Positions 48,877 through 62,139 of a stretch of DNA of 64,000 nucleotides are shown piece after piece. The notes beneath the pieces are model-generated. The model did not search any database. It was not told the DNA's origin and saw only the letters and a list, made by a program, of their open reading frames with translations. Position 1 is the first letter of the stretch. Every line of letters starts with the position of its first letter. A program made the position numbers and the translations under genes. Source of the DNA: Astropecten irregularis (lineage: Eukaryota > Echinodermata > Asteroidea > Paxillosida > Astropectinidae); NCBI GenBank assembly GCA_963971285.1, contig OZ020246.1, forward strand, positions 16,599,217 through 16,663,216, read 5' to 3'.

Positions 48877-50771
48877 CTAAGGAGATGGGAAGGATATCAG
48901 TAACGGGATTGGAAGGATGACAGTGAGGGGATGGGAAGGATGGCAGTAAGGGGATGGGAAGGGTGACAGTAGGAGGATGGGAAGGATGACAGTAAGGGGA
49001 TAAGAAGGATGACAGTATTAGGGGATGGGAAGGATGACCGTAGGGGGATGGGAAGGATGACAGTAAGGGGATGGGAAGATGACAGTAAGGGGATGGGAAG
49101 GATGACAGTAGGGGGATGGGAAGGGTGAAAGTAAGGAGATGGGAAGGGTGACAGTAGGAGGATGGGAAGGATGACAGTAAGGGGATGGGAAAGATGACAG
49201 TAGGGGGATGGGAAGGGTGACAGTAAGGGGTTGGGAAGGATGGCAGTAAGGGGATGGGAAGGATGACAGTAGGGGGATGGGAAGGGTGACAGTAAGGGGA
49301 TGGGAAGGATGACTGTAAGGGGATGGGCAGGATGACTGTAAGGGGATGGGAAGGATGACAGTAAAAGGATGGGAAGGATGACAGTAAGGGGATGCGAAGG
49401 ATGACAGTAATGGGATGGGAAGGATGAAAGTGGGGGGATGGGAAGGATGACAGTAAGGGGATGGGAAGGATGACAGTAAGAGGATAAGAAGGATGACAGT
49501 AAGGGGATGGGAAGGATGACAGTATGGGGAAGGGGAAGGATAACAGGTAGGGGATCGGAAGGATGACAGTAAGGGGATGGGAAGGATGACAGTAAGGGGA
49601 TGGGAAGGATGACAGTAAGGGGGTGGGAAGGACGACAGTAAGGAGATGAGAAGGAAGACAGTAGGGGGATGGGAAGGGTGAGAGTAGGGGGATGGGAAGG
49701 ATGACAGTAAGGGGATAAGAAGGATGAAAGTATTAGGGGATGGGAAGGATGCCAGTAGGGGGATAGGAAGGATGACAGTAAGGGGATGGGAAGATGACAG
49801 TAAGGGGATGGGAAGGATGAGAGTAGGATGATGGGACGGATGACAGTAAGGGGATAAGAAGGATGACAGTATTAGGGGATGGGAAGGATGACAGTAGGGG
49901 GATTGGAAGGATGACAGTGAGGGGATGGGAAGGGTGACGGTAGGAGGATGGGAAGAATGACAGTAAGGGGATAAGAAGGATGACAGTATTAGGGGATAGG
50001 AAGGATGACAGTAGGGGGACGGGAAGGATGACAGTAAGGGGATGGGAAAATGACAGTAAGGGGATGGGAAGGTTGACAGTAGGAGGATGGGAAGGATGAC
50101 AGTAAGGGGATAAGAAGGATGGCAGTATTAGGGGATGGGAAGGATGACAGTAGGGGGATGGGAAGATGACTGTAAGGGGATGGGAAGGATGACAGTAGGG
50201 GGATGGGAAGGGTGACAGTAAGGGGATGGGAAGGATGACAGAAAGGGGATGGGAAGGATGACAGTAAGGGGAAGGGAAGGATGACAGTAAGGGGATGGGA
50301 AGGATGACAGTAGGGGGATCGGAAGGATGACAGTAAGGGGATGGGAAGGACGACAGTAGGGGGATCGGAAGGACGACAGTAAGGGGATGGGAAGGACGAC
50401 AGTAAGGGGATGGGAAGGATGACAGTAGGGGGATGGGAAGGACGACAGTAGGGGGATGGGAAGGATGACAGTAGGGGGATGGGAAGGATGACAGTAAGGG
50501 ATGGGATTGATGACTCTAAGGGGATGGGAAGGATGACAGTAAGGGGATGGGAAGGACGACATTAAGGGGATGGGAAGGATGACAGTAGGGGGATGGGAAG
50601 GGTGACAGTAGGGGGATGGGAAGGATGACAGTAAGGGATGGGATGGATGACTCTAAGGGGATTGGAAGGATGACAATAGGGGGATGGGAAGGATGACAGT
50701 AAGGGGAAGAGAAGGATGACATTGAGAGGATGTGAAGGATGACAATAAGGAGATAAGAAGGATGACAGTAA

Positions 50772-51165
50772 GAGTTGATGCAACTTGCTCCTACTCACAC
50801 AATACTTTCCCTGTTGCCATGGAATAGTGAACATCACAGTCAGGGTCCTCTGGTGACTTCGCAGATTCATCTTATAGATTTGAACATGAATCATTCTGGG
50901 TCCAGTATGTCGAGTGGATCACCTCGGGGTTCTCAGCAGTTGGTATGGTCTACAAGCTTGATGTCATCCTCCTCAATATCCGAGTACAATCTACATCAAT
51001 AGAGAAAATAATATGAAGACAATGTTTCAGTCAAACAGAAAAATTATATGTAACTGATGGTACGTGTGATTTACACCAGAAACTGATGATTCTTGCCAAG
51101 ATATTTTGTTTGTCAGCAAGCAGGAAAATATTTCTTTTGCACGGATAGAGATGGGAAGAGCGGTC
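50772..51165 (+). repeat. Complex module, copy R2 (type a)
   Basis: Full-length copy, GAGTTGATGCAACTTGCTCC to GAAGAGCGGTC, with type-a CCAGTATGTCGAGTGG. Mirror partner of L2. Repeated 7,399 bp downstream as R10. Confidence 0.92.
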
Positions 51166-52275
51166 CTAAGGAGATGGGAAGGATATCAGTAACGGGATTG
51201 GAAGGATGACAGTGAGGGGATGGGAAGGATGGCAGTAAGGGGATGGGAAGGGTGACAGTAGGAGGATGGGAAGGATGACAGTAAGGGGATAAGAAGGATG
51301 ACAGTATTAGGGGATGGGAAGGATGACCGTAGGGGGATGGGAAGGATGACAGTAAGGGGATGGGAAGATGACAGTAAGGGGATGGGAAGGATGACAGTAG
51401 GGGGATGGGAAGGGTGAAAGTAAGGAGATGGGAAGGGTGACAGTAGGAGGATGGGAAGGATGACAGTAAGGGGATGGGAAAGATGACAGTAGGGGGATGG
51501 GAAGGGTGACAGTAAGGGGTTGGGAAGGATGGCAGTAAGGGGATGGGAAGGATGACAGTAGGGGGATGGGAAGGGTGACAGTAAGGGGATGGGAAGGATG
51601 ACTGTAAGGGGATGGGCAGGATGACTGTAAGGGGATGGGAAGGATGACAGTAAGGGGATGGGAAGGATGACAGTAAGGGGATGGGAAGGATGACAGTAAT
51701 GGGATGGGAAGGATGAAAGTGGGGGGATGGGAAGGATGACAGTAAGGGGATGGGAAGGATGACAGTAAGAGGATAAGAAGGATGACAGTAAGGGGATGGG
51801 AAGAATGACAGTATGGGGAAGGGGAAGGATAACAGGTAGGGGATGGGAAGGATGACAGTAAGGGGATGGGAAGGATGACAGTAAGGGGATGGGAAGGATG
51901 ACAGTAAGGGGGTGGGAAGGACGACAGTAAGGAGATGAGAAGGAAGACAGTAGGGGGATGGGAAGGGTGAGAGTAGGGGGATGGGAAGGATGACAGTAAG
52001 GGGATGGGATGGATGACTCTAAGGGGATGGGAAGGATGACAATAGGGGGATGGGAAGGGTGACAGCAAGGGGATCGGAAGGATGACAGTAAGAGTATGGG
52101 AAGGACGACAGTAAGGGGATGGGAAGGACGACAGTAAGGGGATCGGAAGGATGACAGTAAGAGTATGGGAAGGACGACAGTAAGGGGATGGGAAGGACGA
52201 CAGTAAGGGGATGGGAAGGACGACAGTAAGGGGATGGGAAGGACGACAGTAAGGAGATAAGAAGGATGACAGTAA

Positions 52276-52674
52276 GAGTTGATGGAACTTGCTCCTACTC
52301 ACACAATACTTTCCCTGTTGCCATGGAATAGTGAACATCACAGTCAGGGTCCTCTGGTGACTTCGCAGAAACATCTTATAGATTTGAACATGAATCATTC
52401 TGGGTCGAGTTTGTGGAGGGAAGTGGATCATCTCGGGGTTCTCAGCAGTTGGTATGGACTACAAGGTTGATGTCATCCTCCTCAATATCCGAGTACATTC
52501 TATTTCAATAGAGAAAACAATTTTAAGACATTGTTGCAGTCAAACAGAAAAATTATATGTAACTGATTGTACGTGTGATTGACACCAGAAACTGATGATT
52601 CTCGCCAAGATATTTTGTTTGTCAGCAAGCAAGAAAATATTTCTTTTGCACGGATAGAGATGGCAAGGGCGGTC
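52276..52674 (+). repeat. Complex module, copy R3 (type b)
   Basis: Type b: starts GAGTTGATGGAACTTGC and has GAGTTTGTGGAGGGAAGTGG. Its reading frame therefore shifts relative to type a and ends differently. Mirror partner of L3 by type and order. Repeated at +7,397 as R11. Confidence 0.92.
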
Positions 52675-52907
52675 TAAAGGAGATGGGAAGGATGACAGTA
52701 AGGGGATTGGAACGATGGCAGTGAGGGGATGGGAAGGATGACAGTAAGGGGATGGGAAGAATAACAGGTAGGGGATCGGAAGAATGACAGTAAGGGGATG
52801 GGAAGGATGACAGTAAGGGATGGGATGGATGACAGTAAGGGGAAGAGAAGGATGACATTGAGAGGATATGAAGGATGACAATAAGGAGATAAGAAGGATG
52901 ACAGTAA

Positions 52908-53301
52908 GAGTTGATGCAACTTGCTCCTACTCACACAATACTTTCCCTGTTGCCATGGGATAGTGAACATCACAGTCAGGGTCCTCTGGTGACTTCGCAG
53001 ATTCATCTTATAGATTTGAACATGAATCATTCTGGGTCCAGTATGTCGAGTGGATCACCTCGGGGTTCTCAGCAGTTGGTATGGTCTACAAGCTTGATGT
53101 CATCCTCCTCAATATCCGAGTACAATCTACATCAATAGAGAAAATAATATGAAGACAATGTTTCAGTCAAACAGAAAAATTATATGTAACTGATGGTACG
53201 TGTGATTTACACCAGAAACTGATGATTCTTGCCAAGATATTTTGTTTGTCAGCAAGCAGGAAAATATTTCTTTTGCACGGATAGAGATGGGAAGAGCGGT
53301 C
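52908..53301 (+). repeat. Complex module, copy R4 (type a)
   Basis: Type a with a private GCCATGGGATAG change, shared only with R9 and R12, which marks these as descendants of one copy. Confidence 0.92.
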
Positions 53302-54343
53302 CTAAGGAGATGGGAAGGATATCAGTAACGGGATTGGAAGGATGACAGTGAGGGGATGGGAAGGATGGCAGTAAGGGGATGGGAAGGGTGACAGTAGGAG
53401 GATGGGAAGGATGACAGTAAGGGGAAAAGAAGGATGACAATATTAGGGGATGGGAAGGATGACCGTAGGGGGATGGGAAGGATGACAGTAAGGGGATGGG
53501 AAGATGACAGTAAGGGGATGGGAAGGATGACAGTAGGGGGATGGGAAGGGTGAAAGTAAGGGGACGGGAAGGATGACAGAAAGGGGATGGGAAGGATGAC
53601 AGTAGGGGGATGGTTAGAGTGACAGTAAGGGGATGGGAAGGATGACAGAAAGGGGATGGGAAGGATGACAGTAAGGGGAAGGGAAGGATGACAGTAAGGG
53701 GATGGGAAGGATGACAATAAGAAGATGGGAAGGTTGACAGTAAGGGGATGAGAAGGATGACAGTAAGAGGATGGGAAGGACGACAGTAAGGGGAATGGGA
53801 AGGACGACAGTAAGGGGATGGGAAGGATGACTGTAAGGGGATGGGAAGGACAACAGCAAGGGGATGGGAAGGATGACAGTAAGGGGATGGGAAGGACGAC
53901 AGTAAGGGGATGGGAAGGACGACAGTAAGGGGATGGGAAAAACGACAGTAAGGGGATGGGAAGGACGACAGTAAGGGGATGAGAAGGATGACAGGAAGAG
54001 GATGGGAAGGACGACAGTAAGGGGGATGGGAAGGACGACAGTAAGGGGATGGGAAGGATGACTGTAAGGGGATGGGAAGGACGACAGCAAGGGGATGGGA
54101 AGGATGACAGTAAGGAGATGGGAAGGAAGACAGTAGGAGGATGGGAAGGGTGACAGCAAGGGGATCGGAAGGATAACAGTAAGAGTATGGGAAGGACGAC
54201 AGTAAGGGGATGGGAAGGACTACAGTAAGGGGATGGGAAGGACGACAGTAAGGGGATGGGAAGGACGACAGTAAGGGGATAGGAAGGACGACAGTAAGGA
54301 GATAGGAAGGACGACAGTAAGGAGATAAGAAGGATGACAGTAA

Positions 54344-54742
54344 GAGTTGATGGAACTTGCTCCTACTCACACAATACTTTCCCTGTTGCCATGGAATAGT
54401 GAACATCACAGTCAGGGTCCTCTGGTGACTTCGCAGAAACATCTTATAGATTTGAACATGAATCATTCTGGGTCGAGTTTGTGGAGGGAAGTGGATCATC
54501 TCGGGGTTCTCAGCAGTTGGTATGGACTACAAGGTTGATGTCATCCTCCTCAATATCCGAGTACATTCTATTTCAATAGAGAAAACAATTTTAAGACATT
54601 GTTGCAGTCAAACAGAAAAATTATATGTAACTGATTGTACGTGTGATTTACACCAGAAAGTGATGATTCTCGCCAAGATATTTTGTTTGTCAGCAAGCAA
54701 GAAAATATTTCTTTTGCACGGATAGAGATGGCAAGGGCGGTC
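54344..54742 (+). repeat. Complex module, copy R5 (type b)
   Basis: Type b with CACCAGAAAGTGATG in place of CAGAAACTGATG, shared with R13. Confidence 0.92.
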
Positions 54743-55252
54743 TTAAGGAGATGGGAAGGATGACAGTAAGGGGATTGGAACGATGGCAGTGAGGGGATGG
54801 GAAGGATGACAGAAAGGGGATGGGAGGAATAACAGGTAGGGGATCGGAAGAATGACAGTAAGGGGATGGGAAGGATGACAGTAAGGGGATGGGAAGGATG
54901 ACAGTAAGGGGATGGGAATGACGACAGTAAGGGGATGGGAAGGACGACAGTATGGGGATGGGAAGGACGACAGTAAGGGGATGGGAAGGATGACAGTAAG
55001 GGGATGGGAAGGACGACAGTAAGGGGGTGGGAAGGACGACAGTAAGGAGATGGGAAGGAAGACAGTAGGGGGATGGGAAGGGTGAGAGTAGGGGGATGGG
55101 AAGGATGACAGTAAGGGGATGGGATGGATGACTCTAAGGGGATGGGAAGGATGACAATAGGGGGATGGGAAGGATGACAGTAAGAGAAAGAGAAGGATGA
55201 CAGTGAGAGGATGTGAAGGATGACAATAAGGAGATCAGAAGGATGACAGTAA

Positions 55253-55338
55253 GAGTTGATGCAACTTGCTCCTACTCACACAATACTTTCCCTGTTGCCA
55301 TGGAATAGTGAACATCACAGTCAGGGTCCTCTGGTGAC
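55253..55338 (+). repeat. Truncated module, copy R6 (86 bp)
   Basis: Only GAGTTGATGC through CCTCTGGTGAC is present, then 23-bp repeats resume with AGCAAGGGG. The cut lies at TGAC, a string also found in the array unit (GATGACAG). Confidence 0.9.
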
Positions 55339-55688
55339 AGCAAGGGGATGGGAAGGATGACAGTAAGGGGATGGGAGGAATAACAGGTAGGGGATCGGAA
55401 GAATGACAGTAAGGGGATGGGAAGGATGACAGTAAGGGGATGGGAAGGACGACAGTAAGGGGGTGGGAAGGACGACAGTAAGGAGATGGGAAGGAAGACA
55501 GTAGGGGGATGGGAAGGGTGAGAGTAGGGGGATGGGAAGGATGACAGTAAGGGGATGGGATTGATGACTCTAAGGGGATGGGAAGGATGACAATAGGGGG
55601 ATGGGAAGGATGACAGTAAGAGAAAGAGAAGGATGACAGTGAGAGGATGTGAAGGATGACAATAAGGAGATCAGAAGGATGACAGTAA

Positions 55689-55774
55689 GAGTTGATGCAA
55701 CTTGCTCCTACTCACACAATACTTTCCCTGTTGCCATGGAATAGTGAACATCACAGTCAGGGTCCTCTGGTGAC
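55689..55774 (+). repeat. Truncated module, copy R7 (86 bp)
   Basis: Same 86 bp and the same breakpoint as R6, 436 bp further on, so a unit of truncated module plus about 350 bp of array was duplicated. Confidence 0.9.
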
Positions 55775-56106
55775 AGCAAGGGGATGGGAAGGATGACAGT
55801 AAGGGGATGGGAGGAATAACAGGTAGGGGATCGGAAGAATGACAGTAAGGGGATGGGAAGGATGACAGTAAGGGGATGGGAAGGATGACAGTAAGGGGAT
55901 GGGAAGGACGACAGTACAGTAAGGGGGTGGGAAGGACGACAGTAAGGAGATGAGAAGGAAGACAGTAAGGGGATGGGATGGATGACTCTAAGGGGATGGG
56001 AAGGATGGCAATAGGGGGATGGGAAGGATGACAGTAAGAGAAAGAGAAGGATTACAGTGAGAGGATGTGAAGGATGACAATAAGGAGATAAGAAGGATGC
56101 CAGTAA

Positions 56107-56505
56107 GAGTTGATGCAACTTGCTCCTACTCACACAATACTTTCCCTGTTGCCATTGGAATAGTGAACATCACAGTCAGGGTCCTCTGGTGACTTCGCAG
56201 AAACATCTTATAGATTTGAACATGAATCATTCTGGGTCGAGTTTGTGGAGGGAAGTGGATCATCTCGGGGTCTCAGCAGTTGGTATGGACTACAAGGTTG
56301 ATGTCATCCTCCTCAATATCCGAGTACATTCTATTTCAATAGAGAAAACAATTTTAAGACATTGTTGCAGTCAAACAGAAAAATTATATGTAACTGATTG
56401 TACGTGTGATTGACACCAGAAACTGATGATTCTCGCCAAGATATTTTGTTTGTCAGCAAGCAAGAAAATATTTCTTTTGCACGGATAGAGATGGCAAGGG
56501 CGGTC
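56107..56505 (+). repeat. Complex module, copy R8 (type b)
   Basis: Type b with two private one-base changes of length, GCCATTGG near 56153 and CGGGGTCTC near 56267, absent from its duplicate R16. Confidence 0.9.
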
Positions 56506-56760
56506 TAAAGGAGATGGGAAGGATGACAGTAAGGGGATTGGAACGATGGCAGTGAGGGGATGGGAAGGATGACAGTAAGGGGATGGGAAGAATAACAGGT
56601 AGGGGATCGGAAGAATGACAGTAAGGGGATGGGAAGGATGACAGTAAGGGATGGGAAGGATGACAGTAAGGGATGGGATGGATGACAGTAAGGGGAAGAG
56701 AAGGATGACATTGAGAGGATATGAAGGATGACAATAAGGAGATAAGAAGGATGACAGTAA

Positions 56761-57154
56761 GAGTTGATGCAACTTGCTCCTACTCACACAATACTTTCCC
56801 TGTTGCCATGGGATAGTGAACATCACAGTCAGGGTCCTCTGGTGACTTCGCAGATTCATCTTATAGATTTGAACATGAATCATTCTGGGTCCAGTATGTC
56901 GAGTGGATCACCTCGATGTTCTCAGCAGTTGGTATGGTCTACAAGCTTGATGTCATCCTCCTCAATATCCGAGTACAATCTACATCAATAGAGAAAATAA
57001 TATGAAGACAATGTTTCAGTCAAACAGAAAAATTATATGTAACTGATGGTACGTGTGATTTACACCAGAAACTGATGATTCTTGCCAAGATATTTTGTTT
57101 GTCAGCAAGCAGGAAAATATTTCTTTTGCACGGATAGAGATGGGAAGAGCGGTC
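56761..57154 (+). repeat. Complex module, copy R9 (type a)
   Basis: Near-copy of R4, with CCTCGATGTTCTC where the others have CCTCGGGGTTCTC. Confidence 0.92.
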
Positions 57155-58170
57155 CTAAGGAGATGGGAAGGATATCAGTAACGGGATTGGAAGGATGACA
57201 GTGAGGGGATGGAAGGATGGCAGTAAGGGAATGGGAAGGGTGACAGTAGGAGGATGGGAAGGATGACAGTAAGGGGAAAAGAAGGATGACAATATTAGGG
57301 GATGGGAAGGATGACCGTAGGGGGATGGGAAGGATGACAGTAAGGGGATGGGAAGATGACAGTAAGGGGATGGGAAGGATGACAGTAGGGGGATGGAAGG
57401 GTGAAAGTAAGGGGACGGGAAGGATGACAGAAAGGGGATGGGAAGGATGACAGTAGGGGGATGGTTAGAGTGACAGTAAGGGGATGGGAAGGATGACAGA
57501 AAGGGATGGGAAGGATGACAGTAAGGGGAAGGGAAGGATGACAGTAAGGGGATGGGAAGGATGACAATAAGAAGATGGGAAGGTTGACAGTAAGGGGATG
57601 AGAAGGATGACAGTAAGAGGATGGGAAGGACGACAGTAAGGGGAATGGGAAGGACGACAGTAAGGGGATGGGAAGGATGACTGTAAGGGGATGGGAAGGA
57701 CAACAGCAAGGGGATGGGAAGGATGACAGTAAGGGGATGGGAAGGACGACAGTAAGGGGATGGGAAGGACGGACAGTAAGGGGATGGGAAGGACGACAGT
57801 AAGGGGATGGGAAGGACGACAGTAAGGGGATGAGAAGGATGACAGGAAGAGGATGGGAAGGACGACAGTAAGGGGGATGGGAAGGACGACAGTAAGGGGA
57901 TGGGAAGGATGACTGTAAGGGGATGGGAAGGACGACAGCAAGGGATGGGAAGGATGACAGTAAGGAGATGGGAAGGAAGACAGTAGGAGGATGGGAAGGG
58001 TGACAGCAAGGGGATCGGAAAGGATGACAGTAAGGGATGGGATGGATGACTCTAAGGGGATTGGAAGGATGACAATAGGGGGATGGGAAGGATGACAGTA
58101 AGGGGAAGAGAAGGATGACATTGAGAGGATGTGAAGGATGACAATAAGGAGATAAGAAGGATGACAGTAA

Positions 58171-58564
58171 GAGTTGATGCAACTTGCTCCTACTCACACA
58201 ATACTTTCCCTGTTGCCATGGAATAGTGAACATCACAGTCAGGGTCCTCTGGTGACTTCGCAGATTCATCTTATAGATTTGAACATGAATCATTCTGGGT
58301 CCAGTATGTCGAGTGGATCACCTCGGGGTTCTCAGCAGTTGGTATGGTCTACAAGCTTGATGTCATCCTCCTCAATATCCGAGTACAATCTACATCAATA
58401 GAGAAAATAATATGAAGACAATGTTTCAGTCAAACAGAAAAATTATATGTAACTGATGGTACGTGTGATTTACACCAGAAACTGATGATTCTTGCCAAGA
58501 TATTTTGTTTGTCAGCAAGCAGGAAAATATTTCTTTTGCACGGATAGAGATGGGAAGAGCGGTC
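58171..58564 (+). repeat. Complex module, copy R10 (type a)
   Basis: Duplicate of R2 in the second 7.4-kb unit. Confidence 0.92.
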
Positions 58565-59672
58565 CTAAGGAGATGGGAAGGATATCAGTAACGGGATTGG
58601 AAGGATGACAGTGAGGGGATGGGAAGGATGGCAGTAAGGGGATGGGAAGGGTGACAGTAGGAGGATGGGAAGGATGACAGTAAGGGGATAAGAAGGATGA
58701 CAGTATTAGGGGATGGGAAGGATGACCGTAGGGGGATGGGAAGGATGACAGTAAGGGGATGGGAAGATGACAGTAAGGGGATGGGAAGGATGACAGTAGG
58801 GGGATGGGAAGGGTGAAAGTAAGAGATGGGAAGGGTGACAGTAGGAGGATGGGAAGGATGACAGTAAGGGGATGGGAAGATGACAGTAGGGGGATGGGAA
58901 GGGTGACAGTAAGGGGTTGGGAAGGATGGCAGTAAGGGGATGGGAAGGATGACAGTAGGGGGATGGGAAGGGTGACAGTAAGGGGATGGGAAGGATGACT
59001 GTAAGGGGATGGGCAGGATGACTGTAAGGGGATGGGAAGGATGACAGTAAGGGGATGGGAAGGATGACAGTAAGGGGATGGGAAGGATGACAGTAATGGG
59101 ATGGGAAGGATGAAAGTGGGGGGATGGGAAGGATGACAGTAAGGGGATGGGAAGGATGACAGTAAGAGGATAAGAAGGATGACAGTAAGGGGATGGGAAG
59201 AATGACAGTATGGGGAAGGGGAAGGATAACAGGTAGGGGATGGGAAGGATGACAGTAAGGGGATGGGAAGGATGACAGTAAGGGGATGGGAAGGATGACA
59301 GTAAGGGGGTGGGAAGGACGACAGTAAGGAGATGAGAAGGAAGACAGTAGGGGGATGGGAAGGGTGAGAGTAGGGGGATGGGAAGGATGACAGTAAGGGG
59401 ATGGGATGGATGACTCTAAGGGGATGGGAAGGATGACAATAGGGGGATGGGAAGGGTGACAGCAAGGGGATCGGAAGGATGACAGTAAGAGTATGGGAAG
59501 GACGACAGTAAGGGGATGGGAAGGACGACAGTAAGGGGATCGGAAGGATGACAGTAAGAGTATGGGAAGGACGACAGTAAGGGGATGGGAAGGACGACAG
59601 TAAGGGGATGGGAAGGACGACAGTAAGGGGATGGGAAGGACGACAGTAAGGAGATAAGAAGGATGACAGTAA

Positions 59673-60071
59673 GAGTTGATGGAACTTGCTCCTACTCACA
59701 CAATACTTTCCCTGTTGCCATGGAATAGTGAACATCACAGTCAGGGTCCTCTGGTGACTTCGCAGAAACATCTTATAGATTTGAACATGAATCATTCTGG
59801 GTCGAGTTTGTGGAGGGAAGTGGATCATCTCGGGGTTCTCAGCAGTTGGTATGGACTACAAGGTTGATGTCATCCTCCTCAATATCCGAGTACATTCTAT
59901 TTCAATAGAGAAAACAATTTTAAGACATTGTTGCAGTCAAACAGAAAAATTATATGTAACTGATTGTACGTGTGATTGACACCAGAAACTGATGATTCTC
60001 GCCAAGATATTTTGTTTGTCAGCAAGCAAGAAAATATTTCTTTTGCACGGATAGAGATGGCAAGGGCGGTC
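59673..60071 (+). repeat. Complex module, copy R11 (type b)
   Basis: Duplicate of R3 at +7,397. Confidence 0.92.
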
Positions 60072-60304
60072 TAAAGGAGATGGGAAGGATGACAGTAAGG
60101 GGATTGGAACGATGGCAGTGAGGGGATGGGAAGGATGACAGTAAGGGGATGGGAAGAATAACAGGTAGGGGATCGGAAGAATGACAGTAAGGGGATGGGA
60201 AGGATGACAGTAAGGGATGGGATGGATGACAGTAAGGGGAAGAGAAGGATGACATTGAGAGGATATGAAGGATGACAATAAGGAGATAAGAAGGATGACA
60301 GTAA

Positions 60305-60698
60305 GAGTTGATGCAACTTGCTCCTACTCACACAATACTTTCCCTGTTGCCATGGGATAGTGAACATCACAGTCAGGGTCCTCTGGTGACTTCGCAGATT
60401 CATCTTATAGATTTGAACATGAATCATTCTGGGTCCAGTATGTCGAGTGGATCACCTCGGGGTTCTCAGCAGTTGGTATGGTCTACAAGCTTGATGTCAT
60501 CCTCCTCAATATCCGAGTACAATCTACATCAATAGAGAAAATAATATGAAGACAATGTTTCAGTCAAACAGAAAAATTATATGTAACTGATGGTACGTGT
60601 GATTTACACCAGAAACTGATGATTCTTGCCAAGATATTTTGTTTGTCAGCAAGCAGGAAAATATTTCTTTTGCACGGATAGAGATGGGAAGAGCGGTC
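60305..60698 (+). repeat. Complex module, copy R12 (type a)
   Basis: Duplicate of R4 at +7,397, including GCCATGGGATAG. Confidence 0.92.
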
Positions 60699-61740
60699 CT
60701 AAGGAGATGGGAAGGATATCAGTAACGGGATTGGAAGGATGACAGTGAGGGGATGGGAAGGATGGCAGTAAGGGGATGGGAAGGGTGACAGTAGGAGGAT
60801 GGGAAGGATGACAGTAAGGGGAAAAGAAGGATGACAATATTAGGGGATGGGAAGGATGACCGTAGGGGGATGGGAAGGATGACAGTAAGGGGATGGGAAG
60901 ATGACAGTAAGGGGATGGGAAGGATGACAGTAGGGGGATGGGAAGGGTGAAAGTAAGGGGACGGGAAGGATGACAGAAAGGGGATGGGAAGGATGACAGT
61001 AGGGGGATGGTTAGAGTGACAGTAAGGGGATGGGAAGGATGACAGAAAGGGGATGGGAAGGATGACAGTAAGGGGAAGGGAAGGATGACAGTAAGGGGAT
61101 GGGAAGGATGACAATAAGAAGATGGGAAGGTTGACAGTAAGGGGATGAGAAGGATGACAGTAAGAGGATGGGAAGGACGACAGTAAGGGGAATGGGAAGG
61201 ACGACAGTAAGGGGATGGGAAGGATGACTGTAAGGGGATGGGAAGGACAACAGCAAGGGGATGGGAAGGATGACAGTAAGGGGATGGGAAGGACGACAGT
61301 AAGGGGATGGGAAGGACGACAGTAAGGGGATGGGAAAAACGACAGTAAGGGGATGGGAAGGACGACAGTAAGGGGATGAGAAGGATGACAGGAAGAGGAT
61401 GGGAAGGACGACAGTAAGGGGGATGGGAAGGACGACAGTAAGGGGATGGGAAGGATGACTGTAAGGGGATGGGAAGGACGACAGCAAGGGGATGGGAAGG
61501 ATGACAGTAAGGAGATGGGAAGGAAGACAGTAGGAGGATGGGAAGGGTGACAGCAAGGGGATCGGAAGGATAACAGTAAGAGTATGGGAAGGACGACAGT
61601 AAGGGGATGGGAAGGACTACAGTAAGGGGATGGGAAGGACGACAGTAAGGGGATGGGAAGGACGACAGTAAGGGGATAGGAAGGACGACAGTAAGGAGAT
61701 AGGAAGGACGACAGTAAGGAGATAAGAAGGATGACAGTAA

Positions 61741-62139
61741 GAGTTGATGGAACTTGCTCCTACTCACACAATACTTTCCCTGTTGCCATGGAATAGTGAA
61801 CATCACAGTCAGGGTCCTCTGGTGACTTCGCAGAAACATCTTATAGATTTGAACATGAATCATTCTGGGTCGAGTTTGTGGAGGGAAGTGGATCATCTCG
61901 GGGTTCTCAGCAGTTGGTATGGACTACAAGGTTGATGTCATCCTCCTCAATATCCGAGTACATTCTATTTCAATAGAGAAAACAATTTTAAGACATTGTT
62001 GCAGTCAAACAGAAAAATTATATGTAACTGATTGTACGTGTGATTTACACCAGAAAGTGATGATTCTCGCCAAGATATTTTGTTTGTCAGCAAGCAAGAA
62101 AATATTTCTTTTGCACGGATAGAGATGGCAAGGGCGGTC
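61741..62139 (+). repeat. Complex module, copy R13 (type b)
   Basis: Duplicate of R5 at +7,397, including CAGAAAGTGATG. Confidence 0.92.

Larger units (their letters stand above)
50622..58020. repeat. 7.4-kb segmental tandem duplication, copy 1
   Basis: Seven module copies (R2 to R8) and R9 with intervening arrays. Modules R2 to R8 recur as R10 to R16 at a constant offset of 7,399, then 7,397 bp; the 2-bp change comes from two one-base deletions near 58822 and 58876. The right junction is visible at about 58019-58022, where a unit reads GATCGGAAAGGATGAC with an extra A. Confidence 0.85.
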
